From Prevotella sp. (GTDB lineage Bacteria > Bacteroidota > Bacteroidia > Bacteroidales > Bacteroidaceae): DNA of 64,000 nucleotides. Made by a program: the position numbers and the translations under genes. A model generated the notes under the pieces. The model was not told where the DNA came from. It searched no databases and saw only the letters and a list, made by a program, of their open reading frames with translations. The stretch is from assembly GCA_017548605.1 (NCBI GenBank), contig JAFYZT010000023.1:62001-126000 (forward strand), in the 5' to 3' direction. Positions within the stretch are counted from its first letter, which is position 1; each line of letters begins with the position of its first letter. Of the stretch, positions 36,358 to 44,916 are shown piece after piece.

Positions 36358-38876
36358 TCAACCTTTGCTCGATTTATAACCCTAGTTACTTCTAACTCAC
36401 AGCCCATCGTCCAATATTTGTAACCATCTATGTACAAATATGGCTGGCGATATTGTCCCCAATCTTCAGTTACCCCCAGCACCCTTTGAGTCCATACAAA
36501 ATTTTCAAACTCTACAGACGAGATAGGGCACTTACCCTTCACGATATACTCATGTGGCCATTGGGGCATTGTCTTGGCTAAAGTCCATTGACACTTAGAT
36601 ATTATTTTTCTAATCCTACCCACATCATACAGATTCAGATACTTGTTGAGCAATCGAAGCCCTACCAGGACACGATCTTCTATGTCTATGCCATCTGTAT
36701 TCTGTTGAATGGCATAAGTCTCGACAACTTCTACATTCTCGCCATCTTCACGGCAAATAGCATATTGATTATCGTTCAACGTGAGAAACATCCCTTGCTG
36801 AGAAAGATAGAGTTTATCAGTACCATGATTGTTGTACTCTGAGTAAGAATAATCACCAATTACCAAACCAACTGTCTTACCGCCTGCAATATCATAAAGT
36901 GTTTTAAGGAAAATATCATAATTCATTCCTCCTAGACTGATTTCAGTTGTCATCATGAGTACATGATAAGTATCCCGCCCTGTTTTCCAATGTTGACGCC
37001 AATAATATTTTCCCCATCTATTAGGTAGCATTTGAGAATACTTAACAAGATAATATCTAACTGGCATTTCTCGAGTTAACTGAATATAATTCCATGAAAT
37101 TTCCTGCAACTTTCTGTTTGTAAACACTTCATGCATTGACAATAATGTTTGAAGTGTCTTACAAAGGTTATTCTGCAATTTCACTGGACCAAGTATTTCA
37201 CGCCACACGCCAGTGGCAAGACGATTATCCGATGTGCCTATCTGGAAGCGAAAAGCATCTTTGACAAAGAAATCGCCAATGGAAAGCAAAGCCCGATTTA
37301 CATTATTCAAATCCTGGCTAAACAGACTATAAAAACGGTCACACCAATCAATATGATCTAACCCAACAGATGATATATACCCATTCAGATATGGATGGTC
37401 TTCAAGACGAAACAAAGTCTCGGCCATATCAGGATGAGCCTTCGTCCATTCCATTTTTTGAATTTCCTCATCTACTTGTTTTGTTTGGAAACGGGCACGA
37501 CCTTCTGATTGCTCTATTGCACCTTGCAAAATTATTTTATCTGTCAAGTCCAATAATACTCTCATGTTATCTGAGCGAACTGTGTCAGGAGAATTCTTTG
37601 CCAAGTTATTGATAATACGTAACCTTCGCCTAAAATCGGATTCTGTCAGGCTATCCTTATGATTTAAAAATAAGGTAAACGAATATAAAAGAAGGGTTTG
37701 AACCAAAGAAAAAGCAGATCGATTGTTCGATATGCGAATCCCATAGCATCTGCAACACTCTCTGAAGATATTCTTGGGCGTGTCTATACATATTTTGCCA
37801 ATAGCATAACCATCATTTGAAACATAACTATCAAAAAACTCCTCAACATTCATGTTTTTCCAAATATCGAAGTATTTCTCCAGAAAAATCATATTATCTA
37901 TGGCAAATGGACAGTTTTTTGAGAATTGTTTATCGATGATATCAAACTCATCAACAATCTCAGACTCTCCATTTCTATAACTGATGATATCACTGATAAA
38001 ATGAACGTAACGTAAGAATTCATCATCAGTGACTAAATCGGCTTGCGCATCGCCAGTACCGCTATCACGAAATGGCCACAAAATGTCAGTCCATTCCCTA
38101 TCTATTTTCCGTATAATCTGGCTTGTCTTTTCAGGGGATACTTCTCTTAAACGTAATTCAAACTCTGCCTTAAAGTGTTCAAAACGAGTCAAAGCTTTTC
38201 CTCGTGAATTCATCTTAATATAAAGTTCATCGGTTACACCCATTTGACTTAACGGAAGGAAATAAAAAGATATGTTATCACTCATCAATTTATTCCACAA
38301 TCCACTAGTCACACAGAACTTGTTATGGATAGCATCAAGCATGACAAGCATTGACCGCACTGTTGGGTCGTTTTCCCATTCAAGTAGATACCACGCTTCA
38401 TCACGCACTTGTTCAGCAATGTTAGATTGAGAGAAATCAGGTGAGAACTGCAATAAATGATTACAAAATTCCCTGCTACTCACACGTGTTTCATAAGTGA
38501 AGTTTCGCAGGAAAGCCTGTTCTTCTTCATCAACGCCCTCATGGCGTGCAATATAATAATGCAGAAGGAATAAAGTGGTCAAACGTTGTTGACCATCCAA
38601 AGGTATGAGACGCCCACTTTCATCCACGTCACCATATATAAAATCAAGTGTGGTTTTCTTGCCTTCTGATAAGGCTTCAAAGAGAACTTGTAAAAAACGT
38701 GTTCGGATACGGTTAACGTCAGGAGACAATCTTCCTTGAGCATAATCACGTTGAACAATAGGTATCACCACATTCTTCACTATATGCTTACTATCTTTAT
38801 GAGTGAAAATACTGCGAAAATTACTGGCTTCGCTTACCAATAAGCAATCATTCATTTTCTTTTCATTCGGTGCCAT
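36354..38876 (-). CDS. DUF262 domain protein with novel C-terminal domain
   Basis: An 840-residue protein. The first DUF262 motif is VVIPIVQRDYAQGR (about 36-49). The second, RLIPLDGQQRLTTLFLLHYY, has D94-G-Q-Q-R98, the core of the GmrS-type nucleotide-binding/nuclease fold. A long helical middle follows with no HNH motif that I can find. The last ~86 residues (755-840) form a Trp/Tyr-rich domain shared with the small protein at 34462-34758. It is the second gene of the operon and overlaps the upstream DUF262 gene by 14 bases. DUF262 proteins act in modification-dependent restriction (GmrSD, BrxU); the partner relation to the first DUF262 protein is inferred. Confidence 0.88.
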   Translation of the reverse strand: MAPNEKKMNDCLLVSEASNFRSIFTHKDSKHIVKNVVIPIVQRDYAQGRLSPDVNRIRTRFLQVLFEALSEGKKTTLDFIYGDVDESGRLIPLDGQQRLTTLFLLHYYIARHEGVDEEEQAFLRNFTYETRVSSREFCNHLLQFSPDFSQSNIAEQVRDEAWYLLEWENDPTVRSMLVMLDAIHNKFCVTSGLWNKLMSDNISFYFLPLSQMGVTDELYIKMNSRGKALTRFEHFKAEFELRLREVSPEKTSQIIRKIDREWTDILWPFRDSGTGDAQADLVTDDEFLRYVHFISDIISYRNGESEIVDEFDIIDKQFSKNCPFAIDNMIFLEKYFDIWKNMNVEEFFDSYVSNDGYAIGKICIDTPKNIFRECCRCYGIRISNNRSAFSLVQTLLLYSFTLFLNHKDSLTESDFRRRLRIINNLAKNSPDTVRSDNMRVLLDLTDKIILQGAIEQSEGRARFQTKQVDEEIQKMEWTKAHPDMAETLFRLEDHPYLNGYISSVGLDHIDWCDRFYSLFSQDLNNVNRALLSIGDFFVKDAFRFQIGTSDNRLATGVWREILGPVKLQNNLCKTLQTLLSMHEVFTNRKLQEISWNYIQLTREMPVRYYLVKYSQMLPNRWGKYYWRQHWKTGRDTYHVLMMTTEISLGGMNYDIFLKTLYDIAGGKTVGLVIGDYSYSEYNNHGTDKLYLSQQGMFLTLNDNQYAICREDGENVEVVETYAIQQNTDGIDIEDRVLVGLRLLNKYLNLYDVGRIRKIISKCQWTLAKTMPQWPHEYIVKGKCPISSVEFENFVWTQRVLGVTEDWGQYRQPYLYIDGYKYWTMGCELEVTRVINRAKVD

Positions 38877-40605
38877 AACTGATTTCCTCCTTTAAATATC
38901 GTTTCAAAACTTCATTCATCTTTGCGATATATGCCATACGATCGTTCTCACCCCAAAAATGGAAACTCACGTTATTCTGTCGCTCTAATGTATAGTATTT
39001 CATGAACACCATCTTTGTGCAGTAAGGTATGAACTTCCCCTGTGAATCCAAATCTACTATTTGTCGCCGCTTCACGTCAAACAAAGAATTATTTAATGCT
39101 GAATTGGTAGAACATTGCAACAAAGCCATATTTGAAAGCGAATGCACATACTCGGAAGACTCGCCTTTTATTGACAACATACTGACAATTCGATCTGAAA
39201 GATTGTTAAAAGTCACATCTTTAAGATGTTCATCATTAATAGCTTCATCTATTTCCTCCATCAATCTATTTGCATTGTCAATTTGGTTTTGGTCACTCAA
39301 AACAGAGCGTAACGAACCAATGGATTTATTATGCTGCTTCAACCAGTTTTTCCACTTTTCTTGTGTGTTCAATTTTAACGAATGCTGGGCATGAATATGT
39401 TCTAGGCTCCAGTTGTTGTTATTGAACTCTTTGAAAGGGAAACGAGAACCAGAGCCATTACCCATCAGCGAAATGACATTAAACAGTAGAAGGATGTTAC
39501 TTATCAGATGGTAATCATTATCATATGTCAACTCTCCGTAAGGTTTTTTACTGTCAATGCTCTTTCGTATGGCTTCGTCTAAACTACTATCCATTTCTGT
39601 TTTTCGCATATCCTTTGTGGCGTTCATCAGTTTATCGATAGTGGAGCTTCCAGAAGCTATCAGATATCCAATTTTATGATAAAGATAATCGTTTCTATAC
39701 CACTCTTTGAGCCGATAAAAGTAGCGGAGTATTTCATCCCAAAGTATCAACAAATCATCTCTGCGTTCATTAAAAAAAAGAAAAGTGAAAAACTGTTCAC
39801 GGATTCCGTCTGTTTTTCTAGCGATAAAGTCGAAAAGTAGTTCTATCTTGGTTGGATATTCATCAGCACTTTTCTTTGTGAGGAAATACCAGAAATCTTC
39901 ATCATGTAATTCTCGCTCTATCGTATCCCACTGCAATGATATTTCCAATCGCCTATCATTACTTATGACAGAACCATTCTGCCTAGCCGTAGACTCACAA
40001 AGAAACAATGCTTTTACAAGTTCGGCATTAGTTAAGGGTATGCGTCCTATATTCAAGCGTGTGAACAATGCTATAGCATCTGCTTCTGAACCCTCTTGAA
40101 GTTCGTACCAAATCACTCGCACATGATTGTCGAAGCGCTTCAAGATATCAGTAACAATGTAAATAGACTGCATTTCACCTTTCCCTGCAAACCAAGTCTT
40201 AACTGTCTGATATGCTTGATGAATAAAAAAGAAATCAATATTATTACTAGCTATATCGGTGTCATCCATATTCATGAAGAAATCCGCATTTTCCTTACGA
40301 GTCTCATAAACCAACGAGTACTTTGTCTTCACTATCGGAAAAATGGTCTTCATGAACTGATAAATAATGTACAATGTTGTCAGTCGCTGCTGCCCATCAA
40401 TAAGTTCATACCTTCCGTGCTCATCTTTACGAACAACTATTGGTTGCAGACAGTAAGGCTGTTCGCCGTTCTCGTAAATATCATTGAGTAAGGCGTTTAC
40501 TTGAGTTTTATCCCATCGATAACCTCGTTGGTAGGACGGGACGTAAAACTCACCCTCAATCTGCCCAACAAGTTTCTCCTCTAATTGAATCTTATTATTT
40601 TCCAT
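38863..40605 (-). CDS. DUF262 and HNH (DUF1524-like) protein, GmrSD-type restriction nuclease
   Basis: A 580-residue protein. DUF262 motif 1 is EFYVPSYQRGYRW (19-31) and motif 2 is YELIDGQQRLTTLYIIYQF, with D70-G-Q-Q-R74. The C-terminal half has an HNH-like W399-S-L-E-H-I-H-A-Q (E402, H403, H405), as in the DUF1524 domain of GmrD. This is the usual fused GmrSD layout: an NTP-dependent endonuclease against modified phage DNA. It is the first gene of a three-gene operon with a second DUF262 protein and a WYL regulator. The 198-base gap upstream shows no clear -7 consensus. Confidence 0.9.
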   Translation of the reverse strand: MENNKIQLEEKLVGQIEGEFYVPSYQRGYRWDKTQVNALLNDIYENGEQPYCLQPIVVRKDEHGRYELIDGQQRLTTLYIIYQFMKTIFPIVKTKYSLVYETRKENADFFMNMDDTDIASNNIDFFFIHQAYQTVKTWFAGKGEMQSIYIVTDILKRFDNHVRVIWYELQEGSEADAIALFTRLNIGRIPLTNAELVKALFLCESTARQNGSVISNDRRLEISLQWDTIERELHDEDFWYFLTKKSADEYPTKIELLFDFIARKTDGIREQFFTFLFFNERRDDLLILWDEILRYFYRLKEWYRNDYLYHKIGYLIASGSSTIDKLMNATKDMRKTEMDSSLDEAIRKSIDSKKPYGELTYDNDYHLISNILLLFNVISLMGNGSGSRFPFKEFNNNNWSLEHIHAQHSLKLNTQEKWKNWLKQHNKSIGSLRSVLSDQNQIDNANRLMEEIDEAINDEHLKDVTFNNLSDRIVSMLSIKGESSEYVHSLSNMALLQCSTNSALNNSLFDVKRRQIVDLDSQGKFIPYCTKMVFMKYYTLERQNNVSFHFWGENDRMAYIAKMNEVLKRYLKEEISYGTE

Positions 40606-40803
40606 ATTGATATACTATGTTTCGAGAGCAAAAAAGCTAAATTCTTGTATCATATCATGTTACTACCCGTGACTACTTTCCTAAAAAATATCTAGCGGCT
40701 TTTCTCTTTTTTATAAAACCTATTACAGATTTAGTTATGCTTTATCCAAAGACATCCAACCATCCAATACATTAAGTATAAATGTTCGGCTATCAATGTA
40801 ATA

Positions 40804-41223
40804 TTAAATAAGCGGTTCAATGATGGGTAAAGCACCTTCATGTTTTGTCACCTGCTTCCAATGACCTCCAGCACAGCCGCGTTTCAGATTATGTTGTAGG
40901 TCATTGTACTTCACATGTATGGCGATGCTGTTGCCAGAAAACGCTATGCGCTTGACATACTCTTTGTATTCCATGCCCTTTGGATGTGTTAACAACCGCA
41001 ACGCATCAACGATTGGCTCATCAACGCCACGAGCGAGTAGGTCGTCATACGTAAAGTCGGTGTCTTCTACCACATCATGTAGCAGTCCAGCGATGATTTC
41101 CCCTCGGTTGTTGCCTGCCAATCCCACAGCCATGGGATGCAGAATGACTGGCTTCCCGTCAAGATCTGTCTGTCCTTCATGCGCCTCTATTGCCAGGCGC
41201 AAAGCATTTTCAATTGTAATCAT
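40804..41223 (-). CDS. HD domain hydrolase, RelA/SpoT-like (candidate small alarmone hydrolase)
   Basis: A 139-residue protein that is one HD domain. H29 lies in VILHPMAVG and H49-D50 in AGLLHDVVEDTDFTYDDL, which also carries E53/D54. The last metal aspartate D108 lies in VKYNDLQHNL. The HDxxEDT and NDLxHNL pattern is that of the (p)ppGpp hydrolase half of RelA/SpoT and of Mesh1-type small alarmone hydrolases, though it is shorter than usual (about 180). The activity is inferred. Its promoter region carries a perfect GTACCA-N5-TGGTAC palindrome matching that of the HIRAN gene. Confidence 0.85.
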   Translation of the reverse strand: MITIENALRLAIEAHEGQTDLDGKPVILHPMAVGLAGNNRGEIIAGLLHDVVEDTDFTYDDLLARGVDEPIVDALRLLTHPKGMEYKEYVKRIAFSGNSIAIHVKYNDLQHNLKRGCAGGHWKQVTKHEGALPIIEPLI

Positions 41224-41289
41224 AAAAACATTTTGATTTGCTTGAATAAGAGTTTAACGTAATCTTATGGCACGACATCATTTTCCTAG

Positions 41290-41324
41290 CAAAGATGCAT
41301 GCCACTTGTACCAAATCATGGTAC
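41290..41324 (-). promoter_or_regulatory. HD gene promoter with GTACCA-N5-TGGTAC palindrome
   Basis: The minus-strand CATCTTTG at 41290-41297 is one base from the -7 consensus. The perfect 6-5-6 palindrome at 41308-41324 begins ten bases further upstream. Spacing and half-sites match the element at 35346-35380. Confidence 0.6.
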
Positions 41325-41423
41325 ATGATGAGAGAATTTGCAGGTCCTATCTTATTCATCGATTATCTTCAAATAATCTATTTTCTCTGAGCCTACATGA
41401 TGAATGTAGACCTCCCTTTGAAA

Positions 41424-42446
41424 TTAATCAATCGTAACTTTCCAATATCCTGTCTTGTTACTACCTACACGAACTATGAGACCGACCTGCTTGAGTGTAT
41501 TAAGGTAAGTTTTTACCTGACGCTCTGAAAGAGATATTTTCGCTCCAATACCTTCAGCTTTAAGGCCAGGATGTGCCTTTAAAACGTACAACACTCTAAA
41601 GGCTTTATCTGAAAGTTCGGGAAATTTATCATGCAGTTTATCGTGCAGTTTGTCGTGCAGTTTCGCCCTATTATCCTCTTCATCTATTTCTTCATAATTC
41701 TCCATCGCATCGAGCAGACAACGAAGCATAAACTCTACGAAAGCAGTACTCTCTCCAGCTGCGTCTGACTTAGCTATGGCCTTGTAATATTCCTGCTGAT
41801 GCTCTTTCACTATGGTCTCAACAGGAATCCAAGCAAAGAGACCCTTCCAACGTGCAAGTAACATGGTTTGCCAATAGCGTCCCATACGACCATTACCATC
41901 AGTAAAGGGATGAATGAACTCAAATTCATAATGGAAAACACATGAATGGATGAGCGGATGAACGTTGGTGGTTTTGCTCCATTGGAATAAGTCACCCATC
42001 AATATTGGAACGCGAGCTGCCGGAGGAGCCATGTGAAGACAATTTCCATTACCGTCGAACACACCGACCCCTTCCTGTCTGTATGTTCCAGCATGAGGTA
42101 TCAGGTCTTTCATCATAAGACCATGAGCCTTCAACAAATCCTTTTCTTTGAAGGCGTTCAACTGCGGCATCAGTCGATATGCCTCAATAGCATTCTTAAC
42201 TTCTTGTATCTCGTCAGGAGCACCCAACACACGCTTACCATCAACGATGTCTGTCACCTGCTTCAAAGACAATGTATTGTTTTCAATGGCCAACGACGAG
42301 TGGATTGTCTTTATCTGGTTTTTCTTGCGCAGCATAAGAGAAGGAGCATCATCACCGATACTCGCATTAAGAATACCTATTTGCTCTGATATCTTTGATA
42401 CCAAATCAAGTATCTCATCTGATATTGTAAACGGTGGTTTATACAT
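41424..42446 (-). CDS. Fic family protein (AMP-transferase type)
   Basis: A 340-residue Fic protein. The catalytic motif FIHPFTDGNGRMGR has H179 and R187/R190. An N-terminal inhibitory helix has S51-x-x-x-E55-N56 (class II), so the enzyme is probably autoinhibited. The C-terminus is a winged helix (about 262-340, ISLSERQVKTYLNTLKQVG). Between them lies a 12-bp tandem repeat encoding KLHD-KLHD-KLHD-KF. It likely transfers AMP to a protein target; the target is unknown. It has its own TATATTTG promoter and closes the accessory block next to menE. Confidence 0.94.
   Translation of the reverse strand: MYKPPFTISDEILDLVSKISEQIGILNASIGDDAPSLMLRKKNQIKTIHSSLAIENNTLSLKQVTDIVDGKRVLGAPDEIQEVKNAIEAYRLMPQLNAFKEKDLLKAHGLMMKDLIPHAGTYRQEGVGVFDGNGNCLHMAPPAARVPILMGDLFQWSKTTNVHPLIHSCVFHYEFEFIHPFTDGNGRMGRYWQTMLLARWKGLFAWIPVETIVKEHQQEYYKAIAKSDAAGESTAFVEFMLRCLLDAMENYEEIDEEDNRAKLHDKLHDKLHDKFPELSDKAFRVLYVLKAHPGLKAEGIGAKISLSERQVKTYLNTLKQVGLIVRVGSNKTGYWKVTID
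41622..41666 (-). repeat. 12-bp tandem repeat in the Fic linker
   Basis: Three to four degenerate 12-base units (plus strand ATGCAGTTTATC, GTGCAGTTTGTC, GTGCAGTTTCGC) encode repeated KLHD. The position, just before a C-terminal winged helix, is the same as in the unrelated AlbA_2-type remnant at 13388-13447. Confidence 0.85.
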
Positions 42447-42494
42447 ATTATTCCATATTTATGAGTCGACCATACATCAAAAATATTCTTTGTG

Positions 42495-42502
42495 CAAATA
42501 TA
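42495..42502 (-). promoter_or_regulatory. -7 box (TATATTTG) of the fic gene
   Basis: A minus-strand match to TAnnTTTG, 48 bases before the start codon. Confidence 0.55.
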
Positions 42503-42643
42503 ATGAATTTATCTGAAAATCGTTCAAATTGATTGTTTTTTATTTGTTCCTGAAAGACAGAACGGACGATGTTTAATATAGCACCCCACGGAAAAGTAAA
42601 AGAAGAAAAGATGAAATGATTAAAAAAGAAGTGAGGACATTGT

Positions 42644-43675
42644 TTAACTGAATATCGAGGGTATCCTACGTATTATCTTCCCTGTTTCAGTCATGGGGAG
42701 GCGGTTGACAAAAAGGGCTTTGCGGGGACACCAATAGGGAGGGAGGAGACGAACAAAAGTATCGTGGTGACGGCGGAGCCAATGCTCGGGTGATTCGTCA
42801 ACGTTGGAAGAATCAGAAAGGTCATGATGATGCTCCTTTTGTACTACGATGGTGACAACTTGACCAAGGGCGATGTCTGGGGTAGCTGTGACGAAGTAGG
42901 GTTCGCTGATGACATCGGAAAGGAGACGTTCCACCTCTTCGGCCTGAACCTTAATGCCACCAGTACAGATGACGTTATCGGCACGGCCCAAAACTCGGAA
43001 GCGCCGTCCATCGGCATTCATCTCGCCAATATCGTTAGTGACTAACCGCTCTGCACACACCTCGGGCGCATCAATGACAATACGTTGGTCGCTGTCGAGG
43101 GAGATGGTAACCCCGTTGAAAGGTGTATACCATAGTGATGCCTCGGGGCCACTCAAACTGCGCAGGGCGACATGCGAGAGCGTCTCAGTCATACCGTAGG
43201 TGCTGTAAACGGCATTAGGGAAAGAGCGTAAGGTATTTGCCAAGGTATCGTTGATGGCTCCACCACCGATAATCAGATTTTTGATGGCTTTCAGGTCTGC
43301 AGTTTCCTGTTCATCTTCCAACGAGCGTACTACCTGCATGGGAATCATCGCCGCAAAGGTGACGTCCGTCACTTCGGGGTATTCTCGTGCCAATGCTGCC
43401 ATGGGATGGCTGTCGGGAGTTACTGCTAGCAGGCGCAGATGCCACTCCCAAGCCCTCACCGCCATCATCTTGCCCGCTATATAGTCGAGTGGCAGACAGA
43501 GCAACGCCGTATCTCCCTCCTCCAACTGAAGGAACTCACAGGTGATACGAGCGCTCGCCCTCATACGAGCTTTCTCCACCCAAAGTGGTTTGGGAGCTCC
43601 CGTACTGCCACTGGTATGCACCAGGAGGTGCGGGTCGGAATCGTTCCACTGATGGTAAAACTCTTCGAGGGACAT
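42644..43675 (-). CDS. menE: O-succinylbenzoate-CoA ligase
   Basis: A 343-residue AMP-binding enzyme. The P-loop LLVHTSGSTGAPKPLWVEK lies near the N-terminus, with AVYSTYGMTETLSHVALR in the middle. RFRVLGRADNVICTGGIKVQ and then AEEVE carry the hinge Asp. The catalytic Lys region MTETGKIIRR is close to the C-terminus. It is shorter than E. coli MenE (about 450), as usual in Bacteroidota. It activates o-succinylbenzoate with CoA for menaquinone synthesis. It follows menC after a 110-base gap of AT-rich repeats. Confidence 0.93.
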   Translation of the reverse strand: MSLEEFYHQWNDSDPHLLVHTSGSTGAPKPLWVEKARMRASARITCEFLQLEEGDTALLCLPLDYIAGKMMAVRAWEWHLRLLAVTPDSHPMAALAREYPEVTDVTFAAMIPMQVVRSLEDEQETADLKAIKNLIIGGGAINDTLANTLRSFPNAVYSTYGMTETLSHVALRSLSGPEASLWYTPFNGVTISLDSDQRIVIDAPEVCAERLVTNDIGEMNADGRRFRVLGRADNVICTGGIKVQAEEVERLLSDVISEPYFVTATPDIALGQVVTIVVQKEHHHDLSDSSNVDESPEHWLRRHHDTFVRLLPPYWCPRKALFVNRLPMTETGKIIRRIPSIFS

Positions 43676-43680
43676 GGGGA

Positions 43681-43763
43681 AGTAAAATTAAAAGATTTAA
43701 AGATTAAAAAATTAAAAGGATTAGAAAATGAGAAGATTAAAAGATTCAAAGATTAAAGAATTA
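43681..43763. repeat. AAAAGATTAAAAGATT tandem repeat array
   Basis: Degenerate copies of ATTAAAAG/ATTTAAAG fill most of the menC-menE gap. Confidence 0.75.
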
Positions 43764-43785
43764 TTGACTCCGCACCGACAGTGAT

Positions 43786-44814
43786 CTATGAATTGCAGCA
43801 AGAGAACCACATACGGTCACCCTTGAGGTGGAGGGGAACATCAATGTTGTCGGTGAAGAGTTGTCCCGTGCCCAAGCCCTGAGGCAAAGTGATATGCGGA
43901 CCATAGAGGTGGGCAGCGAGGTGCGCTATTGCATTCAGACCGATATTGCTCTCCAAGGCACTCGTCATCCATGAGCCGATGCCACGCTGTTGTGCCATGG
44001 TTATCCATTCTTCGGAACCTACCATGCCACCATGCAGTGAAGGTTTGAGGATGATATACTGCGGACGGATGGTGTCGAGTAGTTCTTCTTTTTCCTTTGT
44101 ACTGTTCACCCCGATGAGTTCCTCGTCGAGGGCAATGGGCAATGGTGTGTTGCGACAGAGCGCAGCCATCTCCTGCCACTGTCCTTGTGGAATAGGTTGT
44201 TCGATGGAATGGATATCATAACGCGCCAACTGTTCAAGTCGTAAGGGTGCCTCCTCGATCGCGAACGCCCCATTGGCATCCACCCGAAGTTCAACAACCT
44301 GCCTTGAGAATCGCCGACGAAGAATCTTGATAAGCGATAGTTCCTGGTCGAAGTCGATAGCCCCGATTTTCAGTTTCACACATTGGAAGCCTCCTTGTAA
44401 TTTCTCCTCCATTCGACGCTGCATCTCATCAAACGTACCCATCCATACCAGTCCGTTGATGGTTATGCCTTCCTCGCCACGACTAAAGGATGTGTCGAAG
44501 AGCGCCCACGACTGTTGCCGCAGGTGCAACATTGCTGTTTCCAGTCCGAAGAGCACCGAGGGGTACGAGTGCAACTGCTCCACAGGCACATCTCCTGTGG
44601 CTTCCACCACCTGACAAGCCTTTTTTAGCACCTCATCATAGTCGGGGAGGTCATCGCACGACAGTTGTGGCAAGGGGGCACATTCCCCCACCCCGCACCG
44701 GCCTTTGTCATCTGTGAGGGTGACCATCCAAGATGTGCGCGTGGTATAGATACCACGTGACGTTCCTGCGGGGAAACGGAAATGGAAGGTTCTACGTTCG
44801 ACTTGGGTTCTCAC
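43786..44814 (-). CDS. menC: O-succinylbenzoate synthase
   Basis: A 342-residue enolase-superfamily enzyme. It has the KxK base in CVKLKIGAIDF, then VELRVDANGAF (metal Asp), HSIEQPIPQGQW (Glu) and PIALDEELIG (Asp). IILKPSLHGGMVGSEEWI carries the second catalytic Lys. It dehydrates SHCHC to o-succinylbenzoate. It lies upstream of menE; the other men genes are 12 kb away. The enzyme class has promiscuous relatives, but the menE neighbour supports this call. Confidence 0.93.
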   Translation of the reverse strand: MRTQVERRTFHFRFPAGTSRGIYTTRTSWMVTLTDDKGRCGVGECAPLPQLSCDDLPDYDEVLKKACQVVEATGDVPVEQLHSYPSVLFGLETAMLHLRQQSWALFDTSFSRGEEGITINGLVWMGTFDEMQRRMEEKLQGGFQCVKLKIGAIDFDQELSLIKILRRRFSRQVVELRVDANGAFAIEEAPLRLEQLARYDIHSIEQPIPQGQWQEMAALCRNTPLPIALDEELIGVNSTKEKEELLDTIRPQYIILKPSLHGGMVGSEEWITMAQQRGIGSWMTSALESNIGLNAIAHLAAHLYGPHITLPQGLGTGQLFTDNIDVPLHLKGDRMWFSCCNS

Positions 44815-44871
44815 GGAGTTAAGAGATGAGGAGTTAAGAAGTAAAGGAGTTATGGAGTTAAGAAGTTAAGC
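44815..44871. repeat. GGAGTTAAGAAGTTAAG repeat
   Basis: Five or so degenerate copies of GGAGTTAAGA lie upstream of menC. A related GGAGTTAAAG occurs at 53190-53225. Confidence 0.7.
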
Positions 44872-44916
44872 CATTACTCTGCTAATCATAGATTTCCATG
44901 TTCAACGTTCAACGTA

